DNA from: Candidatus Symbiopectobacterium sp. NZEC151
GTDB lineage: Bacteria; Pseudomonadota; Gammaproteobacteria; Enterobacterales; Enterobacteriaceae
Assembly (NCBI RefSeq): GCF_025962655.1
Contig: NZ_JAGFPE010000008.1
Span: 124,001-188,000, forward strand
DNA: 64,000 bases
Direction of reading: 5' to 3'
Shown here: positions 40,437-50,462 of the stretch, piece after piece
Layout: each line of letters begins with the position of its first letter
How positions within the stretch are numbered: the first letter of the stretch is position 1
Program-made: the position numbers and the translations under genes
Notes under the pieces: generated by a model
What the model was told of the DNA's origin: nothing
Databases searched by the model: none
What the model saw: the letters and a program-made list of their open reading frames with translations, nothing else

Positions 40437-41717
40437 ATGACAGTCAAGAAATCCATCCTGACGATGGAAGGAAAAAAGAATATTGCGCTCAATGTGCGCG
40501 CGGGCGTGTTGGGCAAAGAGGCCGTAGACATTCGTCCGTTAGGTGCGCAGGGGCTGTGCAGCTACGATCCGGGTTTTAATAACACTGCCGGGTGCGAATC
40601 CGCCATCACTTATATTGACGCTGCCAATAGCGTGCTGCTGCACCGCGGGTTTCCGGTGGAGCAACTGGCCGAGAAGTGTGATTTCACTGAAGTGTGTTAC
40701 ATCATGCTGCACGGCGATGCGCCGAATCGTGAGCAATACGATCGGTTCGTCAACAGCATCACCCGACACACCATGATTCATGAGCAGATCTCGCGGATGG
40801 TCAGCGGGTTCCGTCGAGACTCGCATCCGATGGCGCTGATGTGCGCGGTGGTCGGGGCGTTGGCGGCGTTTTATCACGACGTGCTGGATATTCATAACGA
40901 AGAACACCGCGAGCTGGCGGCGCTGCGTCTGTTGTCGAAGATGCCGACGCTGGCCGCCATGAGCTACAAATTCTCTATTGAGCAACCGGCGGCTTATCCG
41001 CGCAACAACCTCTCTTATACCGGCAGTTTCCTGCATATGCTGTTTTCCGTTCCGGCGGAAAAATATGAGGTCAATCCGGTACTGGAACGTGCGATGAACC
41101 GGGTGCTGATTTTGCACGCCGATCACGGCCAATGTCCCTCTACCACTGCCGTGAGAGCATCCGGCTCCTCCGGTGCCAACCCCTTTGCGTGTATTGCCGC
41201 CGGGTTGGCAACCATGTGGGGGCCAAACCACGGCGGTGCCAATGAAGCCTGTATGCGCATGCTGGAAGAGATCAATACCGTTGAGCGTATTCCCGATTTT
41301 GTCCGCCGGGCCAAAGATCGCCGCGACTCGTTCCGTTTGCTGGGCTTCGGTAACTCGGTGTATCACCATTTCGACCCGCGCGCGGCCGTGCTGCGCAAGA
41401 CCTGTCATGAAGTGCTGAATGAGATGGGGCCGAAAGATAATCTGATGCAGGTGGCGATGGAGCTGGAACATATCGCCATGACCGATCCCTATTTCCTCGA
41501 ACATCGGCTGTACCCGAGCGTGGATTTCTACACGGCGGTGATCCTGAAAGCCATGGGCCTGCCGCCCTCCATGTTCCCGGTGATCTCCGCAGTAGGCCGT
41601 ACTATCGGTTGGATTGCCCACTGGAAGGAACTGCACACGCAGGAACCCAAAATCTATCGTCCTTGCCAGATTTACACCGGCCAACCGCGTCGTGACTACG
41701 CGTCACAGGTGAAATAA
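40437..41717 (+). CDS. Citrate synthase-like paralogue with catalytic His replaced by Asn
   Basis: 426-residue protein of the hexameric enterobacterial (type II) citrate synthase family, which condenses acetyl-CoA and oxaloacetate. It aligns to E. coli GltA end to end. The His of GPNHGGANEA (His265, equal to E. coli His264) and the Asp of SVDFYTAV (Asp363, E. coli 362) are present, as are the Arg in DPRA, GRTIGW and YRPCQIYTG. But E. coli His305, in GFGHRVY, reads GFGNSVY here (Asn306), and HADHEQ reads HADHGQ. This is not the usual location of gltA, so a normal gltA probably exists elsewhere. The start ATG at 40437 has a GGGAGAA site. Alone between divergent tex and convergent olsF. Activity may be altered or lost. 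Confidence 0.88.
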   Translation: MTVKKSILTMEGKKNIALNVRAGVLGKEAVDIRPLGAQGLCSYDPGFNNTAGCESAITYIDAANSVLLHRGFPVEQLAEKCDFTEVCYIMLHGDAPNREQYDRFVNSITRHTMIHEQISRMVSGFRRDSHPMALMCAVVGALAAFYHDVLDIHNEEHRELAALRLLSKMPTLAAMSYKFSIEQPAAYPRNNLSYTGSFLHMLFSVPAEKYEVNPVLERAMNRVLILHADHGQCPSTTAVRASGSSGANPFACIAAGLATMWGPNHGGANEACMRMLEEINTVERIPDFVRRAKDRRDSFRLLGFGNSVYHHFDPRAAVLRKTCHEVLNEMGPKDNLMQVAMELEHIAMTDPYFLEHRLYPSVDFYTAVILKAMGLPPSMFPVISAVGRTIGWIAHWKELHTQEPKIYRPCQIYTGQPRRDYASQVK

Positions 41718-41722
41718 GGCAT

Positions 41723-41754
41723 CCGCCATCCTCCGCGAAAACGGAGGATGGCGG
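41723..41754. terminator. Bidirectional terminator between the citrate-synthase-like gene and olsF
   Basis: A perfect 13-bp stem (41723-41735 with 41742-41754; core GCCATCCTCCG) around CGAAAA, five bases past one stop and 19 before the other convergent stop. The T-runs are weak, but the length and place suit termination from both sides. Confidence 0.8.
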
Positions 41755-41773
41755 TATTAAAGAAGGGAAATGG

Positions 41774-43507
41774 CTACGCGTGCTCTGGCGCTGTCGGCTG
41801 TGGTTCCGGTAAGAAAGGGGCGACATAACGCTGATAGCGCGACGGTTTGAGCTGCGTCATATCCACCAGCACCAGACCATCGATGCAGTTGTTAAAATCA
41901 GGATCGATACCGAAATCGATAAACTGTACGCCACCGGTTTCGCATACTTCCGAATATTGCTTGTACAGCGTGGGAATCGCACATCCCATGTTGTTGAGCA
42001 TGCTTTTTAGCCGCGTCAGATCTTGTTGATAGTCGGTGCCTTCAAACTGTTTTAACACATCGGGCAACGAGGCCGGATAAGGCCGACGTGAGGTAGCCAT
42101 TGGCTGACTCGGTGAGAAGTACAGGCGATAAAAGGCGACCAGCAGATCCCGCGCGTTCGGTGGCAGGGTGCCGGAAAGCGAGACCGGGCCAAACAGATAG
42201 CGATATTGCGGGTAACGAGCAAGATACGCGCCGATCCCCAGCCACAGATAGTCGAGCCCACGTTTTCCCCAGTATTTAGGCTGGATAAAACTGCGCCCCA
42301 ATTCAATGCCCTGCGCCAGAATCGGGTCCATTTCTGCCCCATACTGAAACAGGCTGTGGCTATACAGGCCGTTAACGCCTTTATGGGCAATTTGCTGTGC
42401 GGTCGGAGTGAAGCGGTAGGCGCCGACAATTTCCAACTCCTTTTCATCCCACAAAATAAGATGCAGGTAGTCGTCGTCATAGCTGTCGAGATCGCGCCGC
42501 TGACCGGAGCCTTCTCCGACGGCGCGGAACGCGATTTCGCGCAACCGTCCCAGTTCGCGCAGAATGGGCACATACCCCTCTTCGCCGCGCCGGTAGAGGT
42601 AAACCACCTTTCCGTCAGGCGTGGTGCCTAATGTTTCACACACGGCTAAAGCGTGCTTAAGTGCGGCGCGATCTTCCGCCAGAGCAATGGGTTTTTCTCC
42701 CAGGAAACTGCCGGGTTTACCCAGGCCCAGCCGATAGACATGGCGGCGGAAACGGGCTGCAACATCGTTGGCATTCCACTCTCCGTGGCTCCAGGTGGCA
42801 TAGGGGATGCGAGCGCCAATGCGGATCTTGAGTTTCTGACTGCGTTGTTGAAACATTTCTCTGACCAACAGCAGCGTTGAGAGCGGCCGGTAGAGCAAAG
42901 AAGAGAGGTAGAACAAGCTGCTGTTGCGTCCGCTGATATGAATGGGAACGACGGGGGCGCGCGCTTTGCTTGCCATGCGAATAAAACCGCTGTGCCAATG
43001 CCCATCGCGAATCCCTTGTAGGCTAATGCGTGATACTTCACCCGCCGGGAACAGAATGATGGCACCCTCCTGGCTGAGGTGCTGTTGTATCGCGTTGATT
43101 TGTGAACGCTTGGTGCGGTTGTTAACGTTATCGACGGAGAGCAGAACCCCTTTTAGCGGGGTAATGTAGGAGAGCACCTGGCTGGCTAGAATACGCACGT
43201 CGGGGCGAACGCTCGCCACCGCACGCAGCAACGCCAGGCCATCCAGTGAGCCGATAGGATGGTTGGCGACCAGCACCACTGGCCCTTGGCTAGGGATATT
43301 TTCTAGATCCCCCTCCACCATTTCACAACTGAAATTGAAATAGTCCAGAATTTGCTCGACCAGATCCAGGCCTTTCAAATGGGGGTAACGCTCGGCGAAT
43401 TGTTGCATTTCGCGCTCAAACAGCAGTGCGCGTAGAAGAGAACGTTGCCAGGATGGCGTTTGACGGTGTGGTGCAAGGTCTTGCAGGATGGCATCTACGC
43501 TGAACAT
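41774..43507 (-). CDS. olsF: Bifunctional acyltransferase OlsF (ornithine lipid synthase)
   Basis: 577 residues with two domains. The N-terminal half is a PlsC-type acyltransferase: active site ANHPIGSLDG (His83, Asp89) and substrate block FPAGEVSR (153-160). The C-terminal half (from about 300) is an OlsB/hemolysin-like N-acyltransferase domain (GAYRFTPTAQQ, ELGRSFIQPKYWGKRGL). This fused arrangement is OlsF of Serratia and relatives, which makes ornithine lipids in one protein: first acylating ornithine on nitrogen, then on the hydroxyl of that chain. Ornithine lipids are phosphorus-free membrane lipids, often made at low phosphate. Start ATG at 43505-43507 with a GGGAG site. An inverted repeat is 14 bp upstream. 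Not in an operon. Confidence 0.88.
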   Translation of the reverse strand: MFSVDAILQDLAPHRQTPSWQRSLLRALLFEREMQQFAERYPHLKGLDLVEQILDYFNFSCEMVEGDLENIPSQGPVVLVANHPIGSLDGLALLRAVASVRPDVRILASQVLSYITPLKGVLLSVDNVNNRTKRSQINAIQQHLSQEGAIILFPAGEVSRISLQGIRDGHWHSGFIRMASKARAPVVPIHISGRNSSLFYLSSLLYRPLSTLLLVREMFQQRSQKLKIRIGARIPYATWSHGEWNANDVAARFRRHVYRLGLGKPGSFLGEKPIALAEDRAALKHALAVCETLGTTPDGKVVYLYRRGEEGYVPILRELGRLREIAFRAVGEGSGQRRDLDSYDDDYLHLILWDEKELEIVGAYRFTPTAQQIAHKGVNGLYSHSLFQYGAEMDPILAQGIELGRSFIQPKYWGKRGLDYLWLGIGAYLARYPQYRYLFGPVSLSGTLPPNARDLLVAFYRLYFSPSQPMATSRRPYPASLPDVLKQFEGTDYQQDLTRLKSMLNNMGCAIPTLYKQYSEVCETGGVQFIDFGIDPDFNNCIDGLVLVDMTQLKPSRYQRYVAPFLPEPQPTAPEHA

Positions 43508-43520
43508 ATCCGAGTCTCCC

Positions 43521-43559
43521 GTGACACTTCGAGGCCAAATTAAGCGATCGAAGTGACAC
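43521..43559. promoter_or_regulatory. Inverted repeat upstream of olsF
   Basis: Arms GTGACACTTCGA (43521-43532) and TCGAAGTGACAC (43548-43559) pair at 11 of 12 positions with a 15-bp spacer, 14 bp before the olsF start codon. The position suggests an operator or an mRNA leader structure. It does not match the Pho box, so the regulator is unknown. Confidence 0.45.
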
Positions 43560-43611
43560 ATTTATGTCAACACAAAAATAATCTTTTTCGCGCCCCTTTT
43601 CATTTTCATCG

Positions 43612-43666
43612 ACGTGGGCTGCGCTCCGGCACTTTCTTCCTATAACGCGAATTATTTAAGCAGATA
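43612..43666. repeat. Degenerate ERIC remnant
   Basis: 55 bp resembling the two flanks of an ERIC copy (GTGGGCTGCGCTC and TTCCTATAACGCGAATTATT) with the central hairpin deleted. Terminal GGGTATA is decayed. Confidence 0.55.
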
Positions 43667-43751
43667 GCGCACAAGGAAAGGTTTTCGCGGAGGATGAATC
43701 CCACGGTGACGCGGATTATGCGTAATAAACACATCATATTGGTAACCAGGG

Positions 43752-43785
43752 CATGATAATTGCGAATTCATTCGCAGTTATCATG
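43752..43785. promoter_or_regulatory. 34-bp near-perfect palindrome
   Basis: Arms CATGATAATTGCGAA (43752-43766) and TTCGCAGTTATCATG (43771-43785) pair at 14 of 15 positions around TTCA. No T-run follows on either strand, so it is not a normal terminator. It may be an operator for a dimeric regulator or a structured RNA. Confidence 0.5.
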
Positions 43786-44211
43786 CTGGCGAGGTGAGCA
43801 GAACAGCAGAATAAGCCCTACACAAGGAGATGAACCCCAAAGGTGATTTTATCCAAAGGGTATTTAGCTGCATCAGTGCTGTTTTTTGAATACGTTTTTT
43901 TGATTATAATTTACTTGCGTTATTGTTCATTGCGGTATTTGCACGTAACCTCTTTTTTCAAATCGTAAAATTTGTTTTTATGGTTTATAGATTAAAACGT
44001 TAATTAATTTAATTTTAATAGGTTTGGCGTATCGCATTACGGTGAAGGGAATGCACCTATTCATTTTTGATATCTACTATGTTCAACGTGTTAGCTCTTT
44101 TTTATTTTTTTGTTTATCTTTGGTTGTTATATATTTAATCGCATATTCTTTCAAAAAACGCGCTTGTATTTCTTAGGGTAAATAACAATCTAAAACAGCT
44201 TTAAATAATCT

Positions 44212-44240
44212 TTGACAATAAACGAGCAAATTTTTATGCT
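44212..44240 (+). promoter_or_regulatory. Candidate sigma-70 promoter for the winged-helix regulator
   Basis: A perfect -35 box TTGACA (44212-44217), a 17-bp spacer and a -10 box TATGCT (44235-44240, four of six). It would give a leader of about 205 nt before the start codon at 44452, including the 13-bp repeats. Confidence 0.6.
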
Positions 44241-44267
44241 ACGGCTCAACTCTTTTTATGTCGTCGT

Positions 44268-44303
44268 GTAAAGGTATGGCGTAAAGGTATGGCGTAAAGG
44301 TAT
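44268..44303. repeat. 13-bp tandem repeat, nearly three copies
   Basis: Unit GTAAAGGTATGGC at 44268-44280 and 44281-44293, then a partial third copy GTAAAGGTAT to 44303. The first two are identical. It lies in the presumed mRNA leader of the regulator gene. Confidence 0.85.
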
Positions 44304-44451
44304 TGTTTAAACCAATATTCTCATGGGCGTTAATGAGCGATCTAAGATATATGTCGCAGGATTTCCATTTCCTATGTTTCGTGTAAATAAACATATCATC
44401 AATAGGGTTAGGTTATTTTTAAAATAATACTTGCTTATCCCAGAGGTTTTT

Positions 44452-45213
44452 ATGGCCTACTTGATTAATCAAACCATCATTTTCAATGATGGAGAGGGAA
44501 CTTTATCTTGGCGAGATCGTGAAGGTGAAGCCATTTCATTGAGCGCGCCTATTGCACGCATACTCGCTACTCTGATTGATAATCCGGGGGTCACATTAAG
44601 CCGTGAATTGTTGCTACGAGAGGCATTAGAAAAGTATTCACTTTCTCCTTCTATCAGTAATCTCAATAATTATATCTCACTGCTTAGAAAGGTATTACGC
44701 AATTTTGGTTTGGCTGAGGCGATTGTTACTGTCCCGAAATCAGGTATTGTTTTTCATGTCGACAGTATTGAAGCTTATGCCAGGCAACCAACGGACGTTC
44801 GCACGGTGGGGAATGCGGTGGAAACATCGATGAACGCGCAGACCCGTGGTGTCAATCCCCGATTGGCTGCGCCAGACCATTCGACGCACCGGTTCCAGAT
44901 AGGTTATACGACCAAGATTATTTTTATCATCGGTATGATTCTGTTATTTATTTTGATTATGGTGTCATTTTCTGGTCGTTTCCCTTATCGGCCTTTTGTC
45001 AGAGTCAATGTGATAAATAAGTGCGATGTTTTTGCATTACAGGATGCGGTCAACCGCGAGTCGATAGCAGGTTATCAGGAACTCTGTGGGGATAACGTCT
45101 TGTTTATTTCATCAAAGACGACACCGTTACATGGTTCAGGAATGAAAAGAAATCGCATCATCATTGCATGCAGCAAACGTGGAAAAGGATGCACAACCTA
45201 TGTTGAAAAATAA
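44452..45213 (+). CDS. Membrane-bound winged-helix regulator (ToxR/CadC type)
   Basis: 253 residues in three parts. The N-terminal cytoplasmic domain (about 1-105) is an OmpR-type winged helix (SLSAPIARILATLIDNPG, LSRELLLREALE, SNLNNYISLLRKVL, then IVTVPKSGIVFHV). A linker leads to one transmembrane helix (about 160-182, KIIFIIGMILLFILIMVSF). The short periplasmic part (about 70 residues) has three or four Cys. This is the layout of one-component regulators such as CadC and ToxR, which sense the periplasm without phosphorylation. The ATG at 44452 has a GAGG site. The next gene starts within its last 14 bp. Base composition is AT-rich. Target genes unknown; possibly surface genes in this region. 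Confidence 0.82.
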   Translation: MAYLINQTIIFNDGEGTLSWRDREGEAISLSAPIARILATLIDNPGVTLSRELLLREALEKYSLSPSISNLNNYISLLRKVLRNFGLAEAIVTVPKSGIVFHVDSIEAYARQPTDVRTVGNAVETSMNAQTRGVNPRLAAPDHSTHRFQIGYTTKIIFIIGMILLFILIMVSFSGRFPYRPFVRVNVINKCDVFALQDAVNRESIAGYQELCGDNVLFISSKTTPLHGSGMKRNRIIIACSKRGKGCTTYVEK

Positions 45214-45673
45214 CCTTGGCAATAAAATGGTATGGTTCAGCCTGTTATTATTGGTGACGGTTTTATTCGTGGGGCCCTATTATTTTAAGCGTCAGTCTTT
45301 TCACAAGCCGGTGATTTGTTGTGGCGAGGTGAGAGTCAGAGAGGGGAATGAAAAATATAGAATAAGAAAAGAATACGATGTCAATGTTTATTTAAGCGAT
45401 AAAAACCGCGCATTAATTTTTATTGATGGTGTGTTTATTGGTGAAGACGATATTCCTCGTACTATACAGCGCACGTTTAGTTTTGACTCCGTTTGGAATG
45501 AAAATCGCCTGTTAGTCAAGAATGTCACTCTGGATAAAAACCCGGAGGATAATGCACCTGATGACGCGGTTACGATGATTGGGGAAAATGACATCCTGGA
45601 GTTCGAAATGCTGACCCGCGATGTCTATCTTATCAGCACGGCGTGGTCAAAATTGGCCTGCAATATCCGTTAA
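45200..45673 (+). CDS. Single-pass membrane protein, FidL-like, partner of the regulator
   Basis: 157 residues: a short cytoplasmic start, one membrane helix (about 10-29, MVWFSLLLLVTVLFVGPYYF) and a periplasmic domain of about 125 residues with CC near its beginning (VICCGEV) and a Cys at the end. The start at 45200 (AAGGA site upstream) lies inside the end of the regulator gene, an overlap of 14 bp, so the two are made together. I recall similar proteins annotated FidL-like beside winged-helix regulators in Serratia and relatives; I could not confirm this. By analogy with ToxS or TcpH it may protect or tune the regulator. Confidence 0.7.
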   Translation: MLKNNLGNKMVWFSLLLLVTVLFVGPYYFKRQSFHKPVICCGEVRVREGNEKYRIRKEYDVNVYLSDKNRALIFIDGVFIGEDDIPRTIQRTFSFDSVWNENRLLVKNVTLDKNPEDNAPDDAVTMIGENDILEFEMLTRDVYLISTAWSKLACNIR

Positions 45674-45734
45674 TGTCGCGCCCTGCAGCCCCGTAACACC
45701 ACGGTGACGAGGTAGGTAATAAGCGGCCAGGCGA

Positions 45735-46217
45735 TCATTCCGCGGGCGCGGTATAGGTTATCAGGTTTACATACCAGGTTTTTTCGCCCGACGGTGTTTT
45801 CACTTTCACCTCTTCGTCGCGTTCTTTTTTCAGCAATGCCCGTGCCATTGGGGCGTCGATTGAAATATAGTCTTTACGGCCATAGATCTCATCAGGACCA
45901 ACGATGCGAAAGCGCATCTGGTCGCCTTGCTCGTTTTCGACTTCAACCCAGGCACCAAAGAACACTTTGCCCTCTTGCTGAGGGGAGTAATCGACGACGC
46001 GAACGATTTCCAGACGTTTGCGCAAGTAGCGCACCCGTCGGTCTATTTCGCGCAACAGCCGCTTGTTGTATTGGTAGTCGGCATTTTCACTGCGATCGCC
46101 TAAACTTGCCGCCCAAGCCACTTTTTCTGTAATTTCTGGACGACGTTCTTTCCAAAGATAGTTAAGCTCTTTGTAGAGCATGTCGTAACCTTCACGGGTG
46201 ATAAGATCGGTTTTCAT
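45735..46217 (-). CDS. greB: Transcription elongation factor GreB
   Basis: 160 residues (E. coli 158). N-terminal coiled coil reaching the RNA polymerase secondary channel, with acidic tip residues (about LGDRSENADYQYNK), and C-terminal FKBP-like domain (RFRIVGPDEIYGRKDYISID). It stimulates cleavage of backtracked RNA so that stalled polymerase can resume. Divergent from ompR, as in E. coli. Confidence 0.97.
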   Translation of the reverse strand: MKTDLITREGYDMLYKELNYLWKERRPEITEKVAWAASLGDRSENADYQYNKRLLREIDRRVRYLRKRLEIVRVVDYSPQQEGKVFFGAWVEVENEQGDQMRFRIVGPDEIYGRKDYISIDAPMARALLKKERDEEVKVKTPSGEKTWYVNLITYTAPAE

Positions 46218-46464
46218 CGTTTGCTTTCATCATCGGTTATTGCGGGTACGCATAGCACGGCGTTGACACACTGTGAGCAGTATAGGCGTTGCTGCATCCT
46301 AAGGCGATTGCGCCTGTAAAATGAAGGAAATGATTGATTAATCCCTGTTTTATTATGCTTTGTAACAATTTTGCCTGCAATATATACCAGAAACGACTGT
46401 CAGTAATTCACGGGTTTTTGAACAATACGGGCATCGGCAGCGATTACGCTTTTGGAGAATGAAA

Positions 46465-48554
<2,090 letters not shown>

Positions 48555-48574
48555 AACACGGTGGTTAACGCAGA

Positions 48575-48607
48575 AGAAAAAAGCGCGGGCAAGCCCGCGC
48601 TTTTGCG
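48575..48607. terminator. Bidirectional terminator between envZ and pckA
   Basis: GC-rich stem of 11 bp (48580-48590 with 48593-48603; core GCGCGGGC) flanked by A-run on the left and TTTTGCG on the right, between two convergent genes. The stem works for both strands. Confidence 0.9.
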
Positions 48608-48609
48608 TT

Positions 48610-50247
48610 TTAGGGGATGATTTCCGCCCCAATTTCTGGCCCGGCGCTCACCAGCGCCTGACCAGCAGGGGTATCGGTATATTTGTCGAAGTTGGTGCAA
48701 AAACGCTGCGCCAAATCTTCGGCTTTCTCTTGCCATTTCGCCCGGCTGGCATAGGTGTTGCGCGGATCCAGAATCTGAACATCGACGCCGGGCAGTGAGC
48801 GCGGTATCGCCAGATTGAAGATCGGCAACGTATGCATTTCGGCGTCGTCAATGCTGCCATTCAGAATGGCATCAATGATGGCACGGGTGTCTTTAATCGA
48901 AATGCGTTTTCCTGAACCGTTCCAGCCGGTGTTGACCAGATAGGCTTGCGCGCCAGCGGCTTTCATACGTTTTACCAGCACTTCGGCATAGCGCGTGGGA
49001 TGGAGCGACAGGAACGCCGCACCAAAGCAGGCAGAAAACGTCGGCGTAGGTTCGGTGATCCCGCGTTCTGTGCCCGCCAGTTTGGCGGTGAAGCCGGACA
49101 GGAAATGGTACTGCGTCTGGTCAGGCGTAAGGCGCGATACCGGCGGCAGAACGCCGAAGGCATCGGCCGTCAGGAAAATCACCTTACGCGCGTGTCCCGC
49201 TTTGGAAACCGGTTTGACGATGTTGTGAATATGGTAAATGGGGTAGGAGACGCGGGTGTTCTCCGTTTTGCTGCCATCGTTGAAATCCACGCTGCCATCT
49301 TCCCGAACCGTGACATTCTCCAGCAGCGCATCGCGTTTGATGGCACCGTAAATATCCGGTTCAGCCTCTTTCGACAGTTTGATGGTTTTGGCGTAGCAGC
49401 CGCCTTCAAAGTTGAACACGCCGTCATCATCCCAGCCGTGCTCGTCGTCGCCAATCAACTGGCGTTTCGGATCGGTGGACAGCGTGGTTTTTCCGGTGCC
49501 GGACAGGCCGAAGAAGACGGCAACATCCCCTTTTTCACCGACGTTGGCGGAACAGTGCATCGAGGCGATGCCTTTCAGCGGCAGCAGGTAGTTCATGATC
49601 GAGAACATCCCTTTCTTCATTTCGCCGCCGTACCAGGTGCCGCCGATCAGTTGGATCCGTTCCGTCAGGTTGAACGCGACAAAATTCTCCGAGTTCAGCC
49701 CCTGTTCCTGCCACTGTGGATTGGTGCATTTCGCCCCGTTCATCACGATAAAATCGGGCTCAAACTGCTTGAGCTCATCGTCATCAGGGCGAATGAACAT
49801 ATTTTTGACGAAGTGGGCCTGCCAGGCAACCTCGGTGATAAAACGCACTTTCAGACGGGTATCGGGGTTGGCTCCGCAGAAGGCATCGATGACAAACAGA
49901 CGTTTGCCGGACAGTTGCTCGGTCACCAGCTGTTTCAGGTGGCTCCAGACTTCTTGTGTCATGGGGTGGTTATCGTTCTTGCCTTTGCCTTGATCCGACC
50001 ACCACACGTGCTCACGCGAGGTATCATCACGAACGATATATTTATCTTTGGGCGAACGACCGGTAAAAACGCCGGTGTCGACGGCGATAGCGCCCAGTTT
50101 GGTTTCTCTGCCGCGTTCATATCCCTCCAGGCCGGGAGCAACCTCTTCCTGGAAAAGTACTTCATAACTCGGATTGTAGACAATCTCGCTGACATCGCGG
50201 ATTCCATAAGCGGCGAGGGCTTGTGGTGCAATACCTTTGATCTGCAT
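48610..50247 (-). CDS. pckA: Phosphoenolpyruvate carboxykinase (ATP)
   Basis: 545 residues (E. coli 540). Converts oxaloacetate and ATP to phosphoenolpyruvate and CO2, the first committed step of gluconeogenesis. Kinase P-loop [11 protein letters not shown], second signature [20 protein letters not shown] and substrate/metal block [13 protein letters not shown] are intact. The ATG at 50245-50247 (MQIKGIAPQ) has GAGGAGTAG before it; an upstream in-frame ATG at 50262 lacks one. Usual neighbours envZ and hslO. Confidence 0.97.
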   Translation of the reverse strand: MQIKGIAPQALAAYGIRDVSEIVYNPSYEVLFQEEVAPGLEGYERGRETKLGAIAVDTGVFTGRSPKDKYIVRDDTSREHVWWSDQGKGKNDNHPMTQEVWSHLKQLVTEQLSGKRLFVIDAFCGANPDTRLKVRFITEVAWQAHFVKNMFIRPDDDELKQFEPDFIVMNGAKCTNPQWQEQGLNSENFVAFNLTERIQLIGGTWYGGEMKKGMFSIMNYLLPLKGIASMHCSANVGEKGDVAVFFGLSGTGKTTLSTDPKRQLIGDDEHGWDDDGVFNFEGGCYAKTIKLSKEAEPDIYGAIKRDALLENVTVREDGSVDFNDGSKTENTRVSYPIYHIHNIVKPVSKAGHARKVIFLTADAFGVLPPVSRLTPDQTQYHFLSGFTAKLAGTERGITEPTPTFSACFGAAFLSLHPTRYAEVLVKRMKAAGAQAYLVNTGWNGSGKRISIKDTRAIIDAILNGSIDDAEMHTLPIFNLAIPRSLPGVDVQILDPRNTYASRAKWQEKAEDLAQRFCTNFDKYTDTPAGQALVSAGPEIGAEIIP

Positions 50248-50409
50248 ATCGCTACTCCTCAATAGTTATAGTCATACTGATAATCATTGTACGGAGTAAG
50301 CCTATTTTAGCTGGGATAACAATCATAAAATTAAATAATTTAAGACATGGTTTTGTTTAATTTTCGTTAAGTGAAACGATTCTTCTCCCGTAGGGGCGAA
50401 AAATGAAAA

Positions 50410-50427
50410 CGGGCACCGAAGTGCCCG
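50410..50427 (-). terminator. Terminator of hslR-hslO
   Basis: Seven-bp stem CGGGCAC (50410-50416) with GTGCCCG (50421-50427), loop CGAA, followed on the minus strand by TTTTCATTTTT. About 35 bp after the hslO stop codon. Confidence 0.9.
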
Positions 50428-50462
50428 CTTAGTCAGGAATATTATGTCAATGTCTTAAGCGA

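Larger units (their letters stand above)
43667..44451. other. Long AT-rich intergenic region before the winged-helix regulator
   Basis: About 785 bp without a credible gene. It is far more AT-rich than the flanking backbone, with poly-T runs, and probably bound by H-NS-like proteins. It holds a 34-bp near-perfect palindrome (43752-43785), a good sigma-70 promoter (44212-44240) and a 13-bp tandem repeat (44268-44303). Confidence 0.6.

Noticed and set aside
40539-41684. Open frame of 381 codons on the minus strand opposite the citrate-synthase-like gene
   Set aside because: Antisense shadow of a conserved gene; composition is typical of a mirrored frame and no domain is recognisable.
48946-50265. 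Open frame of 439 codons on the plus strand opposite pckA
   Set aside because: Antisense shadow of pckA without ribosome site or recognisable motif.
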